A stretch of 64,000 bases of DNA from Pseudoalteromonas sp. T1lg88 (GCF_002964765.1 NZ_PQCF01000006.1:231757-295756); one strand, 5' to 3'; numbered from the stretch's first letter, positions 36,575-45,284 are shown. Made by a program: numbers and translations. The notes: generated by a model from the letters alone, not told the origin.

Positions 36575-37750
36575 CTATTTTATCTCTACCCGAGCCGAGC
36601 GCATCACCACCTCATCATTTAGCTCGATACCTATACCCGGCTCCTCACTCACCTTAAACTTGCCGTTAACCGGTTGCGGGTCTTGAATACACAGCTCGCG
36701 GTTCCATTTTTTAATGGCGTAGGTGTGATGTTCGTGGATTAAAAAGTTAGGGATCGCCGTTTCCAGGTGTAAAGACGCCGCGGTCGCTACCGGGCCGCCG
36801 CAGACATGAGCCTGAATACGCACGTCGAAAATATCGGCGTAATCACACACCTTTTTGGTTTCGGTAAAACCGCCACACAGGCCGATATCCGGCTGTAATA
36901 CGTCGATACTCTGATCTTCCAGATAAGGGCGTACGCCCCAACGGTTATACAAGCGCTCGCCACCGGCAATGGGCACGGCCACCTTGTCGGCCACCTTGGC
37001 ATGCAAGGAATGATTCAAGTAATTCACCGGCTCTTCGTAATACATGCAGTCGAATTCCTCGGCAATTTCACCGATTTGAATCGCCGATGTGGCGCCCGGC
37101 AGACTATGACATTCAAAAATAATATCTACCTCATCGCCCACGGCTTCGCGGATGGCCTGCATACGAGCGCGATACAGCTTCATTTCCGCGCGGGAAATTA
37201 TCTTGGTGCGATCATAATAGGTGTTACCGTGCTTATCGTATTGAATGGGATCCACCTTCACCGCATCATAGCCTTCGGCTATAGCCTTAAGTGCCGCCTC
37301 GGCATATTCTTGCGGCTGCACCAGGGCTTTAAACTCGCTGTCCCAGTCAAACTGCAGTTGCGACGCATAGGTACGCAGCTCATCGTTTACCTTACCACCG
37401 AGCAGCTGATACACAGGTAAGCCCAAGGCCTTGCCCTTGATATCCCAAAGCGCCGTATCTATGGCGCTCATGGCTGCATAGACTACCGGGCCGCCGCCCA
37501 AGCCCCAGAAGCTCTCACGCAACATGCGCGACCACAGTAGCTCGGTTTGAAACGGGTCGTGACCGATCAAGAAGGCCTCGGCCATTTCCTTAATCATGGC
37601 CGCCGCAGCGCTGTGGCCTAGATCATAAGCTAGACCAGCCTCACCGACACCACTGATCCCTTCATCGGTGTGAATACGAACAAAAACGGGTGTCCAGGCT
37701 GGACGGTCTGGGCAGTGAATGTCGAAAACTTCAACGCGATTAACTTTCAT
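36575..37750 (-). CDS. Enolase-superfamily sugar-acid dehydratase (galactonate dehydratase-like)
   Basis: A 391-residue mandelate racemase/muconate lactonizing enzyme homologue. The capping domain has FVRIHTDEGISGVGEAG and ESFWGLGGGPVVYAAMSAIDTALWDIKGKALG. Barrel motifs include VKVDP near residue 160, metal-ligand positions in IIFECHS, MYYEEPV and GGERLYNRWG, then VLQPDIGLCGGFTE and the catalytic-His position in QAHVCGGPVATAAS. The pattern is closest to D-galactonate/mannonate dehydratases. AAGGAAAG precedes the ATG. It is co-directional with, and 12 nt after, a class II aldolase gene. The exact sugar acid is unknown. Confidence 0.88.
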   Translation of the reverse strand: MKVNRVEVFDIHCPDRPAWTPVFVRIHTDEGISGVGEAGLAYDLGHSAAAAMIKEMAEAFLIGHDPFQTELLWSRMLRESFWGLGGGPVVYAAMSAIDTALWDIKGKALGLPVYQLLGGKVNDELRTYASQLQFDWDSEFKALVQPQEYAEAALKAIAEGYDAVKVDPIQYDKHGNTYYDRTKIISRAEMKLYRARMQAIREAVGDEVDIIFECHSLPGATSAIQIGEIAEEFDCMYYEEPVNYLNHSLHAKVADKVAVPIAGGERLYNRWGVRPYLEDQSIDVLQPDIGLCGGFTETKKVCDYADIFDVRIQAHVCGGPVATAASLHLETAIPNFLIHEHHTYAIKKWNRELCIQDPQPVNGKFKVSEEPGIGIELNDEVVMRSARVEIK

Positions 37751-37762
37751 ATTCTTTCCTTC

Positions 37763-38539
37763 TTACTCGGCAAAACCCGGGTCTAAACGATACGCTTTGC
37801 GTAACATTGCAGGCCATGCTAACTGCCCGCCGGTGCTGCCGCTGTGCACCACATTGGCTTGATGATAAATGTTGTCGATAATGGCTTGCGGCACCCGAAT
37901 CGGGTTCTGCTTCATGCTTTGCATCGCCACCTGAATTTCACAGGCACGTTGCAAGTCATAAAAACGCATAAAAGCATCACCCACCGTAGGGCCGACGGTT
38001 AAGCCGCCATGATTCACCAGCAGCATATGGTTGGTGGTGCCTAAATCACGCTGCAAACGCGCCTTTTCATCCTCGTTCACCGCCAACCCTTCATAGTCGT
38101 GATACGACAAGGATGGCAGGGAGAACATAGAATGTTGTGAATAAGGCTGAAGCCCGCCTTCAACGCTGGCCACGGCAATGGTTTCCTTGGTGTGCAGATG
38201 GATCACGCAATGGGCATCGTCACGCACTTCATGAATGGCGCTGTGAATGGTAAAGCCGGCAGGGTTAATCTCATGCGGGGTATCATCTAAGATCTCGCCG
38301 TTAAGATTTACCTTCACCAGATTCGAGGCGGTCACCTCATCAAAACTCAGCCCAAAGGCATTAACCAGATACTCGTCGGTGCCAGCAATACGCGCCGACA
38401 TATGAGTGTAAATCAGATCGCCCCAACGCATATGGTCAACCAAGCGGTAACAGGCCGCCAGGTCGACGCGCAGGCGCCATTCTTGTTCGCTGACCTTATC
38501 TTTAAGGTTTAATTTAGGTAACTGGGGGATCAGGGTCAT
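37763..38539 (-). CDS. Class II aldolase/adducin-family protein
   Basis: A 258-residue class II aldolase fold. MRWGDLIYTHMSARI, CVIHLHTKETIAVAS with the HxH zinc motif, the catalytic-position Glu region and LLVNHGGLTVGPTVGDAFMRFYDLQRACEIQ with the distal His are visible. Some members are L-fuculose/rhamnulose-phosphate aldolases, others are decarboxylases or epimerases. It precedes the enolase-superfamily gene in one operon, so a sugar-acid route is likely. The substrate is not resolved. Confidence 0.88.
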   Translation of the reverse strand: MTLIPQLPKLNLKDKVSEQEWRLRVDLAACYRLVDHMRWGDLIYTHMSARIAGTDEYLVNAFGLSFDEVTASNLVKVNLNGEILDDTPHEINPAGFTIHSAIHEVRDDAHCVIHLHTKETIAVASVEGGLQPYSQHSMFSLPSLSYHDYEGLAVNEDEKARLQRDLGTTNHMLLVNHGGLTVGPTVGDAFMRFYDLQRACEIQVAMQSMKQNPIRVPQAIIDNIYHQANVVHSGSTGGQLAWPAMLRKAYRLDPGFAE

Positions 38540-38603
38540 GCACTACTCCGCACACTTTATAGATGGATAGAAGTCTAAACACTTATCAACTGCCATTCAA
38601 CAA

Positions 38604-38645
38604 AAAACCACCGCAGAGTAAAACTCATACGGTGGTTTTTTATCT
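38604..38645. terminator. Bidirectional terminator with nested stem
   Basis: AAACCACCG/CGGTGGTTT outer stem and GAGT-AAA-ACTC inner stem, with A6 on one side and T6 on the other. On the minus strand it ends the cytochrome c transcript. Confidence 0.85.
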
Positions 38646-38661
38646 AAATTTGTACCTGACG

Positions 38662-38985
38662 TTATTTAACGCCAGCAAGGTACTCGGCAATCGCAGCAAA
38701 TTCTTCGTCAGAAACGGTCGCTACCATGGCTTTCATCGCCATTGACATGCCGTTGGCACGAGCGCCAGACTTGATGTCTTTCATTTGCGCCACTAGGTAT
38801 TCTTTGTTCTGGCCAGCCAGCTTAGGATAAAGCGGCATAATTGGCGCGTTGCCGTCGGCACCATGACAGGTGTGACAGTTTTTCTCTGTGTATAACGCCT
38901 TGCCGTCTGCCGCTTGCGCATTCATCGCCATTGCAGAAACAGCAATCGCACCGGCTCCCATAAGTACTTTAGTGAACTTTTTCAT
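38662..38985 (-). CDS. Periplasmic c-type cytochrome (cytochrome c553-like)
   Basis: A 107-residue protein from ATG 38985. A signal peptide with cleavage after AQA (about residue 25) is followed by the heme motif CHTCH (Cys37, Cys40, His41). The distal Met ligand lies in the GMSMAMKAMV stretch. The size and the PLYPKLAGQN segment fit small class I cytochromes. The frame extension to 39105 is not used because the signal peptide starts at 38985. It carries electrons in the periplasm; partners are unknown. Confidence 0.93.
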   Translation of the reverse strand: MKKFTKVLMGAGAIAVSAMAMNAQAADGKALYTEKNCHTCHGADGNAPIMPLYPKLAGQNKEYLVAQMKDIKSGARANGMSMAMKAMVATVSDEEFAAIAEYLAGVK

Positions 38986-39120
38986 AATATTTACTCTTAT
39001 AATTGACGGTAAAATTTGGGGAGGTTCCCCCCCACTAGCAATGAGTGTAGACCCTTGTTCTTTACTGTAGCAACTAAGAATTAACAGACGCTGAGCATCC
39101 GGCAATCAAAAAATGGCGCA

Positions 39121-39664
39121 TTACCACATCAGATCATCAGGAACTTCGTAGCCTGCATAAGGATCGTCCTCATCGACATCTTTATCATCGCTTTCAACAT
39201 GGAAAACAATATATTTTTCATCTACTTCAGCGATTTTACGCGCAGGTTCATCCTGCAATACATAAAATTTTCCTTCCAGCACACAAATGGCCAAGCGACC
39301 ATTGGCCAGGGCCTTTTTGTGTCTGCGCATTCACCTCAATTTCCTTCACCTTGTTTTCATAGGTGAAGTTAAAGGTCAGTGGACCGCGAATTTCGTCCTG
39401 GTTGTGATGCTCTAAAATCTGCTTCACACGGGCTACCTGTTCACGCTCTTTGAGCTCTTCCTGGCGTTGCTCATTAAGTTGCGTCGCTTTTTCCTGCTGC
39501 GCCTTTTTGGTTTGCTCGATATGCTTTTGCAAATCGCTTTGATCGCTCGTGGCACCTTTTTTCTTCTTTTTCTTTTGCGCTTTGCGCTTTTCTGTTTTTG
39601 CCACCTTGGCCTTGTGCTCGGTGGTTAAGCCTGCTTTTAGCAGTTGATCTTGTAAAGAACCCAT
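39121..39664 (-). pseudogene. yaiL: DUF2058 (YaiL-like) nuclear-shape protein gene, one frameshift
   Basis: Two frames make up one DUF2058 protein. The first, from ATG 39664 (MGSLQDQLLKAGL), has a Lys-rich N-terminal helix and reaches EIEVNAQTQK. The second, from about 39320, continues ALANGRLAICVLEGKFYVL to the family end DPYAGYEVPDDLMW. The break coincides with a run of five A (T on the plus strand, 39314-39318); four would keep the frame, so one extra base explains it. The full product would be about 180 residues, as in E. coli YaiL. It could be genuine inactivation, programmed frameshifting, or an assembly homopolymer error. Confidence 0.88.
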
Positions 39665-39830
39665 AATTGTCACTTTCAACAAACTAACTTAATAAGGTTA
39701 TTTTACCCATCCTTTGACGAAATGACAGTAGCATGGCCGAACTGATGCCACTTTGATTAATCGCAAGCTTTATCCCTCTCTTTGAGGCTATGATACACTC
39801 CCTCGCGCCTGGTCTCTGACGTCCGTTATT

Positions 39831-40973
39831 ATGCCCTATTGGTTGTTGCTCTGTTGCTCTGTGGTGATATTTTTTGTGCTGTATGCGGTGCAGCCTCTGC
39901 TTGCGCTTTTTGCCCAGCAATATCAGGTCAGCCCCGCCAGTGCCGGGTCGCTAATGACCTTAACCATGCTTCCCTTGGCCATAGCCCCTTTGTTTTATGG
40001 CGTTTTTCTCAATCGTCGTAACCTCTATCGGGTGCTGCAAATTGTGATGCTGATGCTGGCCGTTAGCAATGCCCTGGTCCCCCTGTGCACCGAGTTTTGG
40101 CAGTTACAATCCCTGCGCCTGTTACAAGGCCTGGCACTACCCGCCGCCCTCACGGCCATGACCGCCAGCATAGCTTTGCGCTTTAAAAGGGAAGATATCA
40201 ACACCAAAATGAGTGGCTATATCGGCAGTACCATAGCCGGCGGCTTTTTAGGTCGCGCCCTGGCGGCGGGTTTTGCCGAATACCTGAGCTGGCAGAGCTT
40301 CTTTTGGCTAAATTCCTTACTCTTGATCTTGTTGGCTTTACTGATTCGCGCCAAGACCGAGCCCGTCTATCAGGCCCACACGCCTTGGCGGGGCAATATT
40401 AAGGCGCTGGCAACAACGCGCATTATCAGCCTCTATGGGGCGGTGTTTTGCATGTTCTTTTGCTTTGCCGCACTGCTGAATTACCTGCCCTTTATTCTGC
40501 GCAGCACCTATGCCATGAGCAGCACCAAAAATATTGGCTTAGTCTATAGCGGCTATTTACTTGGCGCCTTAGCGACCTTGATCACCCCCTATCTGCACAG
40601 GCGCTTTAGGAATGTGTTTGCCTTGCTCGGCGGCGTATTTATATTCTATTGCGCCACCATAGTACTGATGTTCTATCAGCACCTGAGCGTGTTCCTTATC
40701 GCCTTTACCTGCTTCTGCGCCGCCATGTTTATTATTCATGCCAGTGCCGCACCGCTGGTGAATCGCCTCAGTAGCGCCAGTGCCAGCCTGACCAATGGTG
40801 TCTATGTGTCGTTTTATTACAGCGGCGGCGCCTTGGGCTCATTTTTACCCGGGCTGCTTTATCAGGAATATGGCGAGTATGCGTTTTTGACCTGTATTTT
40901 GCTTGTCTGCTTAATGGGTTATGGCTTGATAGTGCTGCCTCAACGCTTAGCCACGGGCAACACCAAGGGCTGA
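39831..40973 (+). CDS. MFS transporter (YnfM-like)
   Basis: A 380-residue major facilitator with about twelve hydrophobic helices. Motif A-like loops are weak (GVFLNRRNLYRVL between helices 2 and 3). LRLLQGLALPAALTAMTASIA and GSTIAGGFLGRALAAGFAEYLSW match the YnfM/YybF-type efflux-like branch. No regulator is adjacent. The gene runs up to and slightly past the end of the convergent ProXp gene (34-nt tail-to-tail overlap). The substrate is unknown. Confidence 0.88.
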   Translation: MPYWLLLCCSVVIFFVLYAVQPLLALFAQQYQVSPASAGSLMTLTMLPLAIAPLFYGVFLNRRNLYRVLQIVMLMLAVSNALVPLCTEFWQLQSLRLLQGLALPAALTAMTASIALRFKREDINTKMSGYIGSTIAGGFLGRALAAGFAEYLSWQSFFWLNSLLLILLALLIRAKTEPVYQAHTPWRGNIKALATTRIISLYGAVFCMFFCFAALLNYLPFILRSTYAMSSTKNIGLVYSGYLLGALATLITPYLHRRFRNVFALLGGVFIFYCATIVLMFYQHLSVFLIAFTCFCAAMFIIHASAAPLVNRLSSASASLTNGVYVSFYYSGGALGSFLPGLLYQEYGEYAFLTCILLVCLMGYGLIVLPQRLATGNTKG

Positions 40974-41464
40974 CGCTGCCAGTGCTTAAACAAACTGTTG
41001 AGCCCGGCCTTGGGCATCAGCCAGGTTTGCTCATTATCGAAGGGGTGACAATGGTACAAGGTTTCGTCTTGGTTAATGTTTTGGGAATCATCCCAAATAG
41101 CCGCATCCAGCCATAACTCCACCTCCTGCTGAGGGTCGTTCATCAGGGCCAGCATGGATACACAACCGGGGCGCACACCCAGATAGCGCAGTAAGCGATC
41201 ATCGGAAGCAAAACCTAAACGAGACACCTGCTGCGCCTTCGACAGCGCCTTAAGATCCACCAGCGCATCATGGGCGGTGATCAGTAAAAAATGTCGACGG
41301 CCGTAATTGTCGCGCAAAAACAAGTTTTTCAAACGCACGCCGGGTCGGTGCAGGGCTATTTCATCGGCGGCACTGGCGGTGGCCAGCGGCGGATGGGTGA
41401 CCTTTTCACAATCGATATTCAGTTGCGACAACAGCGCAGCCAACTCTTCTATACTTGCCGCCAT
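40940..41464 (-). CDS. YbaK/ProXp-type aminoacyl-tRNA deacylase
   Basis: A 174-residue trans-editing protein. KNLFLRDNYGRRHFLLITAHD with the essential Lys, VDLKALSKAQQVSRLGFASDDRLLRYLGVRPGCVS, and LALMNDP are the conserved ProXp-ala/PrdX motifs. It probably hydrolyses Ala-tRNA(Pro). ATG 41464 shares a base with the upstream lipoprotein stop (TAATG), which supports this start. The end overlaps the MFS gene tail-to-tail. Confidence 0.88.
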   Translation of the reverse strand: MAASIEELAALLSQLNIDCEKVTHPPLATASAADEIALHRPGVRLKNLFLRDNYGRRHFLLITAHDALVDLKALSKAQQVSRLGFASDDRLLRYLGVRPGCVSMLALMNDPQQEVELWLDAAIWDDSQNINQDETLYHCHPFDNEQTWLMPKAGLNSLFKHWQRQPLVLPVAKR

Positions 41465-41856
41465 TACAAACAAACGCCACGCAACTGCACGCTAAAGTCG
41501 CGCCAGAGTACCTGGTTTATCTCATAGGCATCGGGGCAATAATCGCGCTCTTTTAACTCTTTTTTCAGCGCCGCTGCTGCTTCATCTTCAAGTTGTAACT
41601 TAAGCACCCTGGATTCATCAAAATGCTCGCGTTCGATATAAGTTTTCATTTGCTTGCGACTGATGGGCTTGTTGAGATCCAAGGCGGCACGCTTACTGGC
41701 TTTAACCGTCATCACATAGGCAAAAATCTTGCGCCCCTGATCATCAAGCTTGGCGTAAAAATCCTGACTATGAATTTCATATTGACGCTCATCCGGGGCG
41801 GACGAGCAGCCCAGTAACAAGGCGGTAAATAATAAAAGGGACAGAGCGCTTTTCAT
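41464..41856 (-). CDS. Small lipoprotein of unknown function
   Basis: A 130-residue protein with a lipobox (LLLGC at about 12-16). The mature part is rich in Lys and Glu, with YIEREHFDESRVLKLQLEDEAAA and a Cys pair near the end (YCPDAYEINQ, RGVCL). It is not recognised as a named family. It is translationally coupled (TAATG) with the ProXp-type deacylase gene, although the two act in different compartments. Confidence 0.72.
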   Translation of the reverse strand: MKSALSLLLFTALLLGCSSAPDERQYEIHSQDFYAKLDDQGRKIFAYVMTVKASKRAALDLNKPISRKQMKTYIEREHFDESRVLKLQLEDEAAAALKKELKERDYCPDAYEINQVLWRDFSVQLRGVCL

Positions 41857-41947
41857 AACTTCGACTGTTGTTCTTATACTTACCCGCTACTGTAACAAAG
41901 CCCGCACACATTTGGTCAATTTATCGCAGTTTTTTCTGTTCCCATGC

Positions 41948-41975
41948 TTGACCAGCCTCTAATAATTTATAAAAT
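41948..41975 (+). promoter_or_regulatory. Candidate promoter of tRNA-Ala
   Basis: TTGACC at 41948-41953 and TAAAAT at 41970-41975 with 16 bases between, 35 bases before the tRNA. Confidence 0.6.
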
Positions 41976-42009
41976 GATCAGCATTCCTTCGGGAGTCCAC
42001 CTAAGAAGT

Positions 42010-42085
42010 GGGGCTATAGCTCAGCTGGGAGAGCGCCTGCCTTGCACGCAGGAGGTCAGCAGTTCGATCCTGCTTAGCTCCACCA
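42010..42085 (+). tRNA. tRNA-Ala (anticodon TGC)
   Basis: A 76-nt tRNA with the CCA end encoded at 42083-42085. The acceptor stem GGGGCTA pairs with TAGCTCC. The D-arm carries AGCTCAGCTGGGAGAGC, the anticodon loop CTTGCAC gives anticodon TGC, and the T-arm has GTTCGAT. The 3' end is duplicated 128 nt downstream. This tRNA is outside an rRNA operon. A promoter and a downstream terminator flank it. Confidence 0.97.
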
Positions 42086-42224
42086 CTTTCTTTCTATATC
42101 TAACTTATTGGTTAGCATCCCTGCGACCACCCAGCTCGGTATCCTTACCTCGCGTTCAAAACTAAAAAAGCAGCGCTTTTTTCGAGCGTTTTTCACCCTG
42201 CTTAGCTCCACCACTTTCTTTCTA
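42069..42224. repeat. 28-bp direct repeat of the tRNA-Ala 3' end
   Basis: Positions 42069-42096 and 42197-42224 are identical over 28 bases, starting in the T-arm/acceptor of tRNA-Ala (from CCTGCTTAGCTCC), through CCA and into the spacer (CACTTTCTTTCTA). Bases before and after differ. The copies are 128 nt apart, with a terminator hairpin between them. Confidence 0.93.
42164..42182 (+). terminator. Terminator of the tRNA-Ala transcript
   Basis: AAAAAAGC-AGC-GCTTTTTT hairpin at 42164-42182, downstream of the tRNA and before the second repeat copy. Confidence 0.75.
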
Positions 42225-42379
42225 AATAGACTTTTGTGTTAGCCTGGCACCCAAGCCCATCCCTAGCTAATTATCCCCCTAGATTAGCCCTTGGTCGCAT
42301 TTACACGAAAATGCCCGACTCCTTCATTTCTCTGCCTTAATTGCCATGATATGCTGACAAAAAATTCAGCCTTGCCGTT
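42225..42379. other. Gap between tRNA repeat and EamA gene
   Basis: Non-coding; together with 42086-42224 this makes about 294 nt without a gene. Apart from the repeat and terminator listed above I see no RNA gene or ORF. It presumably holds the promoter of the EamA-GDPD pair. Confidence 0.5.
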
Positions 42380-43243
42380 ATGAATCCCCATAAACAAAGC
42401 CTTATTTATCTGCACGTTGCCGTACTCTTATTTGGCGGCACCGCCCTGTTTGCCAAGTTGATCAATCTCTCGGCCTTAGACATCACAGTCTATCGCACCG
42501 CGGTGGCCGCAGCCGTCCTGGCCTTGCTGCTTGGTTTTCAGGGTCAGCGTATACGTTTAAGCAGCCGTAAAGATTATGCTATTGCCATTGGGCTAGGCAT
42601 GATAGTTGGCATACATTGGGTCACTTACTTTGCCGGCATGCAGCTGGCGGGGATCACCATAGGCATAATCGCGTTTTTCAGTTATCCGGTACTGACCGTC
42701 TTAATAGAACCCCTGTTTCATAGTCAATGGCCAAAAGCCAAGGATATAGTCAGTGCCTTAGTGGTAAGTGGGGGCATTTACCTCTTGGTGCCCGAAGCGA
42801 ATTTAGGCAACGATATTACTTTGGGGATAGTTACCGGGGTGTTTTCGGCGCTGTGCTTTGCCCTGCGCAATATTTTCCAAAAGCGTTATTTCACCCATTA
42901 CAGTGGCCCGCAAACCATGTTTTACCAAACCCTGGTTGCGGCGCTGATGCTGTGCGCTTTTGTCGAGGTGCCGGTGACGGACATCCCCGAGCGTGACATT
43001 GCCCTCTTGCTCCTAGTAGCCATTGTTTTTACCGCCGCGCCCCATGCCTTATTTGCAGCTTCACTGCGAGGGCTCAGCGCCACCACCGCCGGGCTTATCT
43101 CTTGTTTACAGCCCTTGTACGCAACCATTTTGGCGTTTATGCTGCTGCAAGAGCGTCCCGATACGGCGACGTTAATCGGCGGTCTGATGATAGTCAGCGC
43201 TGCCCTTTTTGAAACCTGGTCAGTCTCGAGGCAACCAAAATGA
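42380..43243 (+). CDS. EamA-family drug/metabolite transporter
   Basis: A 287-residue protein with ten predicted hydrophobic helices in two EamA repeats. Motif-like segments are LLFGGTALFAKLI at the start, IAFFSYPVLTVLIEPL, ALCFALRNIFQKRYF between the repeats, and SCLQPLYATILAFMLLQERP in the second repeat. Members export amino acids or metabolites; the substrate is unknown. The ATGA overlap at 43240-43243 couples it to the phosphodiesterase gene that follows. Confidence 0.9.
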   Translation: MNPHKQSLIYLHVAVLLFGGTALFAKLINLSALDITVYRTAVAAAVLALLLGFQGQRIRLSSRKDYAIAIGLGMIVGIHWVTYFAGMQLAGITIGIIAFFSYPVLTVLIEPLFHSQWPKAKDIVSALVVSGGIYLLVPEANLGNDITLGIVTGVFSALCFALRNIFQKRYFTHYSGPQTMFYQTLVAALMLCAFVEVPVTDIPERDIALLLLVAIVFTAAPHALFAASLRGLSATTAGLISCLQPLYATILAFMLLQERPDTATLIGGLMIVSAALFETWSVSRQPK

Positions 43244-43959
43244 AGGTTTTTGCACACCGCGGAGCCAGCGGCAACCACCCGGAAAACACCGAAATCGCCA
43301 TTAACTCGGCGTTAGACATAGGTGTCGATGGCATTGAATTAGATCTGCAAAGCTGTTTGGATGACTACGTTATCATCCACGACTCCTGGTTGGACAGAAC
43401 CACCTCGGGGCAAGGCAAGGTTAATGCCACCGCCTTTGCCGATATTAGGCGGGTGGATGCCGGAAATGGACAAAAGGTGCCGGGCTTACAAGATGTGATT
43501 GACTGGGTAGGCAATAAGACCCTGCTGAACCTGGAGTTAAAACACACCTTTTCCCTCGATAAGCTGGTCAGCACCTTGGAGCACAATGTCGACCAAGGCC
43601 GACTCAACCGCGATCAACTTATTGTTTCTTCTTTTGATCACCACCAACTGCAATGGTTGAAGCAACATCTGCCCTGGGTCAAAATTGGCGCATTAACATC
43701 GTCTATTCCCTTAGGCTATGCGGAATTTGCTCAGCGTCTTAATGCCTATAGTCTGCACTTGGATAAAAACTTTGTTAATCATCAGTTTGTCGCCGATGCA
43801 AAGGCGCGGGGGCTGGAGGTCTATGCCTACACGGTAGATAAAGACGAAGATATTTTAACCATGCAGGCACTGGGGGTAGATGGCGTCTTTACCAACTTCC
43901 CTTGCAATACCAAGAAAGTCTTGGCACAGCATGGAGATAACCAAGCAGGCATGGCTTAA
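43240..43959 (+). CDS. ugpQ: Glycerophosphodiester phosphodiesterase
   Basis: A 239-residue GDPD TIM-barrel protein. The signature FAHRGASGNHPENT, GVDGIELDLQ, the IHDSWLDRTTSGQG loop, and later LNLELK and VYAYTVDKDED are all in family positions. It hydrolyses glycerophosphodiesters to glycerol-3-phosphate and an alcohol. No signal peptide is present, so it is cytoplasmic and UgpQ-like. It is translationally coupled to the EamA transporter, suggesting that the pair handles the same small molecule; this is inferred only. Confidence 0.93.
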   Translation: MKVFAHRGASGNHPENTEIAINSALDIGVDGIELDLQSCLDDYVIIHDSWLDRTTSGQGKVNATAFADIRRVDAGNGQKVPGLQDVIDWVGNKTLLNLELKHTFSLDKLVSTLEHNVDQGRLNRDQLIVSSFDHHQLQWLKQHLPWVKIGALTSSIPLGYAEFAQRLNAYSLHLDKNFVNHQFVADAKARGLEVYAYTVDKDEDILTMQALGVDGVFTNFPCNTKKVLAQHGDNQAGMA

Positions 43960-43990
43960 AGCGCTTTGTCAGCCGAGTCGCAGCACGCAT

Positions 43991-44015
43991 AAAAAAAGCC
44001 GCTATCAAGCGGCTT
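43991..44015 (-). terminator. Intrinsic terminator of proBA
   Basis: AAGCCGCT-TGAT-AGCGGCTT on the minus strand with a T7 tail at 43991-43997. Confidence 0.9.
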
Positions 44016-44036
44016 CTTACTTAAGAGGAATCCTTA

Positions 44037-45284
44037 TTAGTCACGCACCTGACCAATACCATTGACCAGGTATTTTTCCGTGGTAAGGGATTCCAGCCCC
44101 ATAGGACCGTAAGCATGCAATTTGGTAGTGGCAATACCAATTTCGGCACCTAAGCCTAACTGTGAACCATCTGAGAAGCGTGATGATGCATTCACCATAA
44201 CCACAGACGCATCCACACTGCGTTGGAACAGCGCCGCCGTTTGCTCATTTTGGGTGCAGATCACCTCGGTATGAAAGCTGCCAAAACGATCTATATGGGC
44301 CACCGCGGCGTTAAAGTCTTCTACCATGCACACGGCAATTTCTAAGTCCAGGTATTCCTCACCGAACTCGTCTTCACCTATCACCTTGGCGCCATCAAAG
44401 TACTGTGCCGCCTGGCTGTCGGCGTTAATACGCACGCCTTTTTCGGCCAAGGCCTTGGCAGCCATAGGTAAAAATTGCGGGGCAATAGCCTGATGCACCA
44501 CTAGGCCTTCCAGGGCATTACATACCCCAGTGCGCTGCGTTTTACCGTTCAACAGCAGATTTAGGGCAATATCCAAATCTGCGTCCTTATCCACATAAAG
44601 GTGACATACGCCCTTAAAGTGCTGGATCACCGGAATGGTGCTGTTCTCGGTGACAAAGTTAATCAGGCCTTCGCCACCGCGAGGAATAATAAGGTCAATG
44701 GTCTCGCGCTGGCGCATCAGCTCCATCAGCAGACCACGGTCTGGATCTGGGATCACCGAGATCAACGCCGTTGGTAAATTATGCTGCTCTAATACCTGAT
44801 GCAGCACCTCGGCGATGGCCATGCTTGAGGCCAGTGCCTCTTTACCACCACGTAAAATTACCGCGTTACCTGATTTAAAACACAAGGCACCGGCATCGGC
44901 GGTGACGTTCGGGCGCGCCTCATAAATCATGCAGATCACCCCAAGCGGCACCCGCATCTTGGTAATTTTGATGCCATTGGGACGCTCGCCTAACGAGCGT
45001 AATTGGCCCACAGGATCGTCAAGCTCGGCAATGGTTTCAATACCAATGGCCATATCTTCGATACGGGCATCGGTCAGGGTCAGACGGTCAACCATGGCCG
45101 GGGCCAAGTTGTTGTCACGGGCCTGGGCAAGGTCTTGTTCATTGCGTGTTTTAATCTGCTCTTTATTGTCGCGCAGCGCCTTGGCCATATCGCGCAATAC
45201 GGTATTTTTACTCTCGGTATCAAGCAAGGCCAGTACTTTGGCGGCCTTGGCTGCTTGGGCGGAAATATCCTTAACTAAACTCAT
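44037..45284 (-). CDS. proA: Gamma-glutamyl phosphate reductase
   Basis: A 415-residue NADPH-dependent enzyme reducing glutamyl phosphate to the semialdehyde in proline synthesis. RVPLGVICMIYEARPNVTADAGALCFKSGN is the phosphate-binding/Rossmann segment. The catalytic Cys lies in KTQRTGVCNALEGLVVH, and ASSRFSDGSQLGLGAEIGIAT is the C-terminal signature. The start overlaps the proB stop by 4 nt (ATGA). Transcribed with proB and followed by a strong terminator. Confidence 0.97.
   Translation of the reverse strand: MSLVKDISAQAAKAAKVLALLDTESKNTVLRDMAKALRDNKEQIKTRNEQDLAQARDNNLAPAMVDRLTLTDARIEDMAIGIETIAELDDPVGQLRSLGERPNGIKITKMRVPLGVICMIYEARPNVTADAGALCFKSGNAVILRGGKEALASSMAIAEVLHQVLEQHNLPTALISVIPDPDRGLLMELMRQRETIDLIIPRGGEGLINFVTENSTIPVIQHFKGVCHLYVDKDADLDIALNLLLNGKTQRTGVCNALEGLVVHQAIAPQFLPMAAKALAEKGVRINADSQAAQYFDGAKVIGEDEFGEEYLDLEIAVCMVEDFNAAVAHIDRFGSFHTEVICTQNEQTAALFQRSVDASVVMVNASSRFSDGSQLGLGAEIGIATTKLHAYGPMGLESLTTEKYLVNGIGQVRD

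Noticed and set aside
41944..42165. 73-codon frame running through tRNA-Ala
   Set aside because: It overlaps the tRNA, and a coding role is not plausible.
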